Shown in pieces: positions 41,806 through 47,700 of a DNA stretch of 64,000 nt. Positions within the stretch are counted from its first letter, which is position 1. Each line of letters opens with the position of its first letter. The notes below the pieces were generated by a model. That model saw only the letters and a program-made list of their open reading frames with translations, did not search any database and was not told where the DNA came from. The translations under genes and the position numbers were made by a program. The DNA is from Planctomycetota bacterium (lineage in GTDB: Bacteria > Planctomycetota > UBA8742 > UBA2392). The DNA lies in assembly GCA_020845475.1 (NCBI GenBank), contig JADLFN010000015.1, positions 1 through 64,000 of the forward strand, given 5' to 3'.

Positions 41806-43242
41806 TTAGCGCGACCAGTCAATGGCGTCAAAGAGCTTCTTGAGTTTCGCGCCGCGCTCGGGGCCGATGTGAAGCGCATGGGCGACGCGGCCACGCAGGT
41901 GCTCTTTGAAATTGGGGTGGTTCGAACGGTTCTGCGTGCTCGGCCCCTTGTTGATGCAGTTATGCAGAATGGCCTTGAGCAAATCGAAATCGCGGCGAGA
42001 AAGGTTGGTCTGCTTGTTGACGACCACGCCGGTAACCTTCTGGCGGCGGCCTTTGCGCATCACGCGCGTCTTGTTCACGTTGATCGCAAGGCCTTCGGTG
42101 CGGACGATCTTCTCGACGATGCGAATGAAAGTGCGCGAGTGCTCGGCCATTTTCTCGAAACCGGAGAAGGTCAGGTCGTCAGCGTAACGCGTGTAATCGC
42201 CTCCAAACTTGCGCGCGAGCGCTGAAAGGCGTTTGTCCATGCGCCAAACAATTGCGTTAGCGAGTCCGGGACTTGTTGGTGCCCCTTGCGGCAGTTGTGG
42301 CCACATGCGCGAAGGGATTTCATTGCCACGGGAGTCCAGCCAACCAGCCCGCTCAAGGAGTGCCTTACGTGCCTCGGGTGCAAGGGTTTTCAAATGGCGA
42401 CCCGTAACTTGCGGCGTATCAAATGCGGCGCGCGGGGACCATGTAGTAAGGTTGGCAAGCGCTACGGCGATCCCCCGCGAGTAGCCTAGATGGCGAAAGT
42501 ACCCGCTAACGCGCCGGAATGTGAAGCTGGGAAAAAAGTCGGTGATGTCCATGCAGATCACAACTGGTTTGCCGACGTGAGGACCTGCGTTAGTGAGCAC
42601 GTCCTGGCCTTCGCGAAACCCGTGCGCAGCTTGGTGAAGCGGCACCTTGGAGACAAGCACGTCAAGCAGCCTGCGCTGCGCGGCCTTCATGCGCGGCAAC
42701 GGCGCCATGAGCAGTCGGATTCCCCCGCTCTTCTTCGGAATCTCGTGGAAAAGGTAGTGCCGTGCGCTGGTGCGGACGACAAGTTTAAACAGGTCCCTAG
42801 AGTCGATTTGCAGCAGTGCCGCGAGTTCGCCGAAGTGGCGGAGTGCTGGCAAGCTAAGTTGCAAGAGGCGCGATGCGTCGCCACCTTCTGCGGGGTGTTC
42901 TGGCGTGCCGCCAAAATGTTCGAACTTGTAGAAGTCGAGCCCGGCGGCCGCAACACGCGCAACTGGTTGCTTGCTCCGTTCGCGACGCCACGTCAGACCC
43001 TGGCCACGATTCCCACGGTAGTCTGGCGGTAGCAATGGTTGAAGTTTGCGTTTCTTCTTGCGCGGCGGCCGGGTGGCTGACGGCTCGCGCATTGGCGGCG
43101 GTGTGTAGGTGCTGCCGGATGCGGAACTTGTGTTCGCGTTCGGGTAAGGACCTTGCGTATTCCACTGCCCGGCGGGTGCGCTCGGTCTTGGCTTAGGAGG
43201 GTTCTGCTTCTTGCGTCCAAACAGCCAATCGAAGAGTCCCAT
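41806..43242 (-). CDS. Retron-like reverse transcriptase
   Basis: A 478-residue RT. Residues 1-145 are an extra region: MGLFDWLFGRKK, a Pro/Ser-rich stretch, then a basic patch RKKKRK. The RT proper runs from about 150. Retron hallmarks are NAGPH (NAxxH, 218-222) and VTG (403-405). Catalytic aspartates are Asp232 (MDITDFFPSF) and YADD at 353-356. The RT4-5 loop is QGAPTSP (319-325). No maturase or HNH part is present, so it is not a normal group II intron protein. It is the first gene of a tight operon. The ATG at 43242 has GAGG upstream. Known retrons make msDNA for phage defence. Confidence 0.9.
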   Translation of the reverse strand: MGLFDWLFGRKKQNPPKPRPSAPAGQWNTQGPYPNANTSSASGSTYTPPPMREPSATRPPRKKKRKLQPLLPPDYRGNRGQGLTWRRERSKQPVARVAAAGLDFYKFEHFGGTPEHPAEGGDASRLLQLSLPALRHFGELAALLQIDSRDLFKLVVRTSARHYLFHEIPKKSGGIRLLMAPLPRMKAAQRRLLDVLVSKVPLHQAAHGFREGQDVLTNAGPHVGKPVVICMDITDFFPSFTFRRVSGYFRHLGYSRGIAVALANLTTWSPRAAFDTPQVTGRHLKTLAPEARKALLERAGWLDSRGNEIPSRMWPQLPQGAPTSPGLANAIVWRMDKRLSALARKFGGDYTRYADDLTFSGFEKMAEHSRTFIRIVEKIVRTEGLAINVNKTRVMRKGRRQKVTGVVVNKQTNLSRRDFDLLKAILHNCINKGPSTQNRSNHPNFKEHLRGRVAHALHIGPERGAKLKKLFDAIDWSR

Positions 43243-43260
43243 GCCAGCCTCAAAATAGGT

Positions 43261-43466
43261 GGCGCGCCGCGCGGGACTTCCAGACCGCTACATCGAGCGG
43301 TCGAGGGAGGCACGACCCGACCGCTCGATGTAGCGGTCGACCTCCCGGCCCTACCGGAATGTTCGACGCAGTCGAACGTTCCGGTAGGCCTCAGCATGAA
43401 CAGCCAAACGCCTACGGCGGGGTAACCCCGCCACGCCTTGCGGCGTCAAATCCTGCGCGGCGCGTC
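43261..43466 (-). ncRNA. Candidate msr-msd-like structured RNA upstream of RT
   Basis: Strand is assumed from the RT. From the RT outward there are: a 16-nt arm at 43261-43276; a perfect 21-bp hairpin (43283-43303 with 43318-43338, 14-nt loop); an 18-bp hairpin (43350-43367 with 43371-43388, loop GCA); 7-bp (43416-43432, loop TAA) and 5-bp (43433-43446) hairpins; and the complementary arm at 43451-43466 (14 of 16 pairs). This order, a2-msd-msr-a1 going upstream, is that of retron non-coding RNA. The hairpins could instead be repetitive palindromes. The remaining spacer to 43647 holds no gene. Confidence 0.45.
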
Positions 43467-43647
43467 GCAAGGAATCTTAGACGGCGCGCGATTCTTTGCC
43501 AGTTTGTTGAAAAGTCCGATGGCTGCGGTTGGTCGCATGACCTGCCAGCCATGCACGGGCACCTCCATTCAACGCGGCTAAGAGCCGGGGCGCCTTAGGC
43601 TCTCAATGCGGCTTGGGGGAGTTTCTGGCGCGTTGCGGCTATTCAAA

Positions 43648-43682
43648 AATCGACAATCGCCAATCGGCAATCCACAATCGCG
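43648..43682. repeat. Heptamer array (AATCGNC)x5
   Basis: Five contiguous 7-bp units: AATCGAC, AATCGCC, AATCGGC, AATCCAC, AATCGCG. It ends three bases before the start codon at 43686, so it occupies the leader and ribosome-binding site region of the DUF2071 gene. It is the inverse of the array at 19161-19195. Confidence 0.9.
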
Positions 43683-43685
43683 TTC

Positions 43686-44456
43686 ATGTCCGTCTGGTCC
43701 GACACGTTCAAACACACGCAGCATCGCCCCTATCCGCTGCCTGATCGCGCGTGGACGATGCACATGAGCTGGCAGGAGTTGCTCTTTGCTCATTGGCCGT
43801 TCCCCGCAGAAACAGTGCGCGAGCGAATAGCGGCAATTTTTGGCGGTGTTCCCACAGGTCTTGAAATCGACACCTTTCAGGGTTCGTGTTATCTGGGCGT
43901 CGTTCCCTTTCGCATGGCGCGCACGGGTTTGCGCTTCTGGCCCACATGGCTTGGACCGCACACGTTTGAGGAACTCAACGTACGCACTTACGTGTGTTGT
44001 CAAGGCCGACCTGGCGTATTGTTCTTTTCGCTCGACGCGGCTTCGCGCCTTGCGGTGTTCACGGCGCGGCGCTGGTTTTATCTGCCTTACTTCAATGCGC
44101 GCATGAGCCTTGAGGCCGGCGAGGGGATTCACTATCGCAGCACGCGCACTCATGGTGGCGCGCCTGCCGCGGCCTTTGAAGCGCGTTATGGCCCATCGGG
44201 CCCTGTCTATCAAGCCGCGCCGGGGTCGCTCGATCGCTGGCTGACGGAGCGCTATTGCCTTTACTCGATTGGTCCCGGTCAATCGCTGTGGCGCGGCGAG
44301 ATTCACCATGAGCTCTGGCCGCTTCAGCCCGCGAGCGCCGAGATTTCGCTCAACACCATGGCCGCGTCCCACGGATTTGCGCTGCCCGATGTAAAGCCGA
44401 TTCTGCATTACGTGAAAAACATCGACGTCGTGGCCTGGGCGCCGGAGCGCGAATGA
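43686..44456 (+). CDS. DUF2071 (YqjF-like) protein
   Basis: A 256-residue DUF2071/YqjF family protein. Typical features are the start region AWTMHMSWQELLFAHWPF, GSCYLGVVPFRMA, and VRTYVCCQGRPGVLFFSLDA. The family is widespread with no assigned reaction. It has no membrane segment. A heptamer array replaces the normal leader. The stop overlaps the start of the methylase (ATGA at 44453), so they form an operon, divergent from the RT operon across the structured spacer. Confidence 0.88.
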   Translation: MSVWSDTFKHTQHRPYPLPDRAWTMHMSWQELLFAHWPFPAETVRERIAAIFGGVPTGLEIDTFQGSCYLGVVPFRMARTGLRFWPTWLGPHTFEELNVRTYVCCQGRPGVLFFSLDAASRLAVFTARRWFYLPYFNARMSLEAGEGIHYRSTRTHGGAPAAAFEARYGPSGPVYQAAPGSLDRWLTERYCLYSIGPGQSLWRGEIHHELWPLQPASAEISLNTMAASHGFALPDVKPILHYVKNIDVVAWAPERE

Positions 44457-46165
44457 AGCCACCCGCCGAGCTGCTCAACTGGGCCGCAAGCTCCGCAGAG
44501 AAGCACGGTTTGCGAGAGACGATGCTTGCGCTGGCGGGAGCGATCGCGCGAGAACGGGGAGCAAGGGCGACATGTATATCGCCCCTGCGGGTACCGCTGC
44601 CGGAAAACGCGCCTGTTGACTGGATCGGCCAGGTGTATGAAACGCTGCTGGCGGCCCAGACTCGCCGTGCCCGAGGCGTTCATTTCACGCCGCCGGAACT
44701 TGCGGCTGAGGTGGTGGAGGCCACGCTTGCGCCCTTGCGCGGCTCGCTGCGCATCATCGATCCCGCCATGGGCTGCGGCGCGTTCTTGCTGGCGGCGGCG
44801 CGGTTGCTCGAGAAACGGGGACCCGACTTCGCCAAGGCTATGTCGGGCAAGCACTCCCTGACGGGGACAGTCGTCCTATCTGGTTTTGACACCGACCCGC
44901 TGGCCGTTGAACTGGCGCGGCTGTCGCTCTCAATTGAAACGGGGTTGCCCGTTGAAGCGTTTGATGGCCTGCGTGTGGGAGATGCGCTGCTGGAAACCGA
45001 AGGCCAGTTTGACGCCGTGGTCGGCAATCCGCCCTTTGGCAACGCGATTGAAAAGCGCACGGCGCGCAACGCGACCTATGCTGCGAAGCTGCGCAGACTT
45101 TATCCCGAGTTCGCGCAGGGCGCCTACGATTACTCGCTGCTGTTCTTCGGGCTGGCCACGCGGCTGCTTGCGCCCGGCGGGCGCTATGGGCTGATCGGGC
45201 CCACGGCCCTGCTCAGCGACGACAAACCGTGGCAGCGTTTCATGCACGAGCAGTTCCGGCCGCGCGCGCTGCTGTGTTTTCCCATGGGCGCCTTTGGCGC
45301 GCGCGTGCGCACGACGGCTTTCGTTGGCGCGCGGGGCGCATGCGAGAACGTGGACGTTCGCGACGAAGCTGGAGCGCGCGCGCTGCACTCGTGGCGCGAC
45401 GGCGCGTGGTTCGAAGTTGCCCAAGGCGGGCCGCGGGTGGAAGCTTCGCGCGTGCTGGGCGATGTGGCGGATATCTTCGCGGGCTGCGCGACGGGTGCCG
45501 CCTATGAGCTGGCGCCGCTGGTTTCCGAAAGACGGGGACAGTTCCCTGCGGGGACAGTCCCCATCGTCACTACCGGAGCACTTGATCGTTTTCGCTGCAC
45601 CTGGGGCGAGCGCGCAATCCGTTTTCTTGGCCGCGACTATGCGCGCCCGGTGTGGCCGCAGTCCGGGCCGCGCTCCGTCATGGCGGCCTTGACGCGTCAA
45701 CAGCGTCCCAAAATCCTGGTGGGGGGCCTGACAAGCGTGCTGGAAGCCTGGTTTGACGAAAAGGGCAGCGCCGCGGGCGTCGTTTCCACTTGGGTGATTG
45801 CGCCCAAGGCGGGCGTGGATCCCTGGCTGGTGCTGGCGCTGCTCAATAGCGCCACGCTTTCGCGCGTGTACTTTTCGCGCCACGGCGGCAAATCCATGAG
45901 CGGCATGCAAACCACGATCTACAAGCGCGGTTTGTTGCGACTGCCCTGGCCGGAGATTGGCGCGAGCGAAGCCGCGCGTTTAGGAGAGCTTGCGCGCGGC
46001 CTTCAGGGTGCGTACAGCGAGGCAGGCGATCGTGAGTTGCATCGCATCGCGGCGCGGGTGCTGGGTCGTAGCGAAGCGGAGGCCGAAGCGGACACTACGT
46101 GGTGGCGCGCGCGGGCGATGAAACGGCGCAATCCACAATCTGGAAACGCGCCTAGCGAATGCTAA
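44453..46165 (+). CDS. N6-adenine DNA methylase, Eco57I/type IIG-like
   Basis: A 570-residue class I SAM-dependent N6-adenine methylase. The family entry GVHFTPPELA is at 75-84, the SAM motif DPAMGCGAF at 103-111 and the catalytic NPPF at 192-195. The C-terminal part (about 340-540) should be target recognition and ends with SGMQTTIYKRGLLRLPWP. No nuclease domain is present and no restriction partner is adjacent, so it looks solitary. Four repeat-like segments are translated in it, at 44561-44588, 44822-44847, 44863-44876 and 45534-45562, and two AATC heptamers near the stop. The frame is intact despite them. Confidence 0.87.
   Translation: MKPPAELLNWAASSAEKHGLRETMLALAGAIARERGARATCISPLRVPLPENAPVDWIGQVYETLLAAQTRRARGVHFTPPELAAEVVEATLAPLRGSLRIIDPAMGCGAFLLAAARLLEKRGPDFAKAMSGKHSLTGTVVLSGFDTDPLAVELARLSLSIETGLPVEAFDGLRVGDALLETEGQFDAVVGNPPFGNAIEKRTARNATYAAKLRRLYPEFAQGAYDYSLLFFGLATRLLAPGGRYGLIGPTALLSDDKPWQRFMHEQFRPRALLCFPMGAFGARVRTTAFVGARGACENVDVRDEAGARALHSWRDGAWFEVAQGGPRVEASRVLGDVADIFAGCATGAAYELAPLVSERRGQFPAGTVPIVTTGALDRFRCTWGERAIRFLGRDYARPVWPQSGPRSVMAALTRQQRPKILVGGLTSVLEAWFDEKGSAAGVVSTWVIAPKAGVDPWLVLALLNSATLSRVYFSRHGGKSMSGMQTTIYKRGLLRLPWPEIGASEAARLGELARGLQGAYSEAGDRELHRIAARVLGRSEAEAEADTTWWRARAMKRRNPQSGNAPSEC
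44561..44588. repeat. Diverged GGGCGACA palindrome in methylase gene
   Basis: GCAAGGGCGACA and TATCGCCCCTGC pair at ten of twelve positions. It resembles 41381-41408 in the AsnB-like gene and is translated here in another phase as ARATCISPL. Confidence 0.75.
44822..44847. repeat. Degenerate copy of RAYT-associated palindrome
   Basis: CCCGACTTCGCC, then AA, then GGCTATGTCGGG. The right arm of the RAYT element (833-861) is CCCGACTTCGCC, CTTCG, GGCTACGTCGGG. Both encode similar peptides in one frame: PDFAKAMSG here, DFALRATSG there. Confidence 0.75.
45534..45562. repeat. 29-bp double palindrome in methylase gene
   Basis: Two 13-bp units, GGGGACAGTTCCC and GGGGACAGTCCCC, 16 bp apart, encode RGQFPAGTVP. 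It differs from the element at 40696-40724 (other strand) at two of 29 positions. A partial single unit, GGGGACAGTCGTCC, is at 44863-44876. Confidence 0.9.
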
Positions 46166-46289
46166 TAAGTGGACATACTTGCCTTGACCGGCCCGGTGGC
46201 GCGTGCCCCAGTGCTGGCGAGAGAACCTCGGAGACCGCGCGCTTGAGAAACCAACACCGGGCGCGCGCTTGTTTTCATCGGAGCCAACC

Positions 46290-47366
46290 ATGGGAAAAAT
46301 CATCCACGTCGTGGGGACGGGCACGATCGGCGAGCCGCTGATCGGCATGCTGACGGCCTACCGCAAAGACCTTGACATTGACGAAGTGACGTTCAACAAG
46401 CGCACGCCGCTCAAGACCGACCGCAGCAAGGTGGTGGACCTGATCCGCCGCGGCGCGAAACTGGCCACCGAGCGCGACCAGTTCAGCGGCTTTGAGAAGC
46501 TGGGCATCAAGGTGGGCTTTGAAACCGAAGAGGCCATCAAGCGCGCCACGGTCGTTATTGACTGCACGCCCAGCGGCGCCGGCCTGGCCAACAAGGAGAA
46601 GTTTTACCTCAAGGCCGCGCAGGGCGGCGGCAAAGGCTACATCGCCCAGGGCAGCGAGTTCGGCTTTGGCAAGATGTACGCGCGCGGCATCAACGATGAA
46701 GTATTGAAGGCCGGCGAAGACAAGTTTATCCAGGTGGTGAGCTGCAACACGCACAACCTATCGGCGCTGATCAAGCTGTTCGGCACGCTGGGCAATACCG
46801 CGCCCGACAACCTCGTAGGTGCCGATTTTGTGTGCATGCGCCGCGCCAATGACATCTCGCAGGATGACGATTTCGTAGCCTCGCCGGAAGTGGGCAAGCA
46901 CAAGGATGAGCAGTTCGGCACGCACCACGCGCGCGACGCCTACTACCTTTACAAGACCAAGGGCTGGGAGTTGAAGGGGCTGTACTCGAGCGCGCTGAAG
47001 CTCAACACGCAATTCATGCACGTTGTGCGCTTCCACATCAAGGTGAAGAAGGAAACGAGCGTCGAGAAACTGATGAGCATCATCCGCGAGGATGACCGCC
47101 AGGCGATCACGTTCAAGAAGAGCGCCAACGCGGTGTTCAGCTTTGGCCGCGATCACGGGTTCTTTGGCCGCATTCTGAACCAGACGATTATCCCGCATGA
47201 AACGCTGAGCGTGCAGAACGGGACTGACATCTATGGCTTCTGCTTCACGAGCCAGGACGGCAACTCGCTCTTGAGCAGCATTGCGGCGGCTCAGTGGTGC
47301 ATCGATCCGGCGACGTACGAGAAGAAGATCCAGTGCCTCAAGCCGTTCTTCTTTGATGAGGTTTAG
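46290..47366 (+). CDS. Archaeal-type (type II) GAPDH homolog
   Basis: A 358-residue homolog of the archaeal, type II glyceraldehyde-3-phosphate dehydrogenases rather than of the bacterial GapA. The Rossmann entry is IIHVVGTGTIGEPL; then VVIDCTPSGAGLANKE matches the archaeal VDCTPEGIGxxNK pattern. The catalytic cysteine is Cys152 in VVSCNTHNLSAL. GAPDH oxidises glyceraldehyde 3-phosphate in glycolysis. The residue after CNT differs (H for T), so substrate may differ. The start ATG at 46290 begins the conserved part. A strong terminator follows. Confidence 0.82.
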   Translation: MGKIIHVVGTGTIGEPLIGMLTAYRKDLDIDEVTFNKRTPLKTDRSKVVDLIRRGAKLATERDQFSGFEKLGIKVGFETEEAIKRATVVIDCTPSGAGLANKEKFYLKAAQGGGKGYIAQGSEFGFGKMYARGINDEVLKAGEDKFIQVVSCNTHNLSALIKLFGTLGNTAPDNLVGADFVCMRRANDISQDDDFVASPEVGKHKDEQFGTHHARDAYYLYKTKGWELKGLYSSALKLNTQFMHVVRFHIKVKKETSVEKLMSIIREDDRQAITFKKSANAVFSFGRDHGFFGRILNQTIIPHETLSVQNGTDIYGFCFTSQDGNSLLSSIAAAQWCIDPATYEKKIQCLKPFFFDEV

Positions 47367-47413
47367 CAGTCCCGTTGTCCGCATCATGCGGGCACGGCGC
47401 AAATAAAAAAACG

Positions 47414-47447
47414 CAGGGCGGCTCGGGAGGGCCGCCCTGCTTTGTTC
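47414..47447. terminator. Bidirectional rho-independent terminator
   Basis: A 10-bp stem (GCAGGGCGGC/GCCGCCCTGC) with loop TCGGGAGG. A T-rich run follows on the plus strand (47442-47447) and a seven-A run precedes it, giving a U tract on the minus strand. It ends the GAPDH gene transcript. Confidence 0.88.
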
Positions 47448-47509
47448 CGGCGGAGCTGGGCGTCTCCACCGGACACTGCTTTTGGCGCGTTGCGCCTGTG
47501 TTAGTTGGC

Positions 47510-47533
47510 GGGGTGGCTCGGGAGGGCCACCCC
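47510..47533. repeat. Palindrome sharing the TCGGGAGG loop
   Basis: An 8-bp stem (GGGGTGGC/GCCACCCC) with the same eight-base loop TCGGGAGG as the terminator at 47414. The stem differs by a compensated C-G to T-A pair. A further hairpin, GGCAGTG/CACTGCC, follows at about 47544-47565. Confidence 0.75.
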
Positions 47534-47574
47534 ACCAGGTCGGGCAGTGCTGGGCACCACTGCCAGACACAAAC

Positions 47575-47695
47575 CAGTGCTCAGTCGTAAGCTTCCAGTT
47601 GCTTCAGTTGAGAGAGCCCCTACTGCCCTTAGCCCGGGTGAGCGCAACTGATGCGCACAGGCAGCCTCAACTGACAACCCACAACTGAGCACTGA
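47575..47695. repeat. Inverted heptamer arrays (CAACTGA)
   Basis: The right arm (47668-47695) is CAACTGA, CAACCCA, CAACTGA, GCACTGA. The left arm (47575-47610) is its looser inverse with CAGTTG units. Together with the two palindromes before it, this fills the 334-nt convergent spacer 47367-47700, in which I see no gene. Confidence 0.85.
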
Positions 47696-47700
47696 AACCT

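Noticed and set aside
41806-43242. RT as group II intron protein
   Set aside because: No maturase or endonuclease domain, retron motifs present, and no domain V-like structure noticed downstream, where the next gene starts after 9 nt.
42993-43397. Minus-strand frame of 134 codons across the spacer
   Set aside because: It is made of the hairpin repeats and overlaps the RT start in another frame.
44453-46165. Methylase as a pseudogene
   Set aside because: Several repeats are inside, but the frame is complete and the catalytic and SAM motifs are intact.
3183-47695. Short arrays as CRISPR
   Set aside because: Units are 7-9 bp with no spacers, and there are no cas genes.
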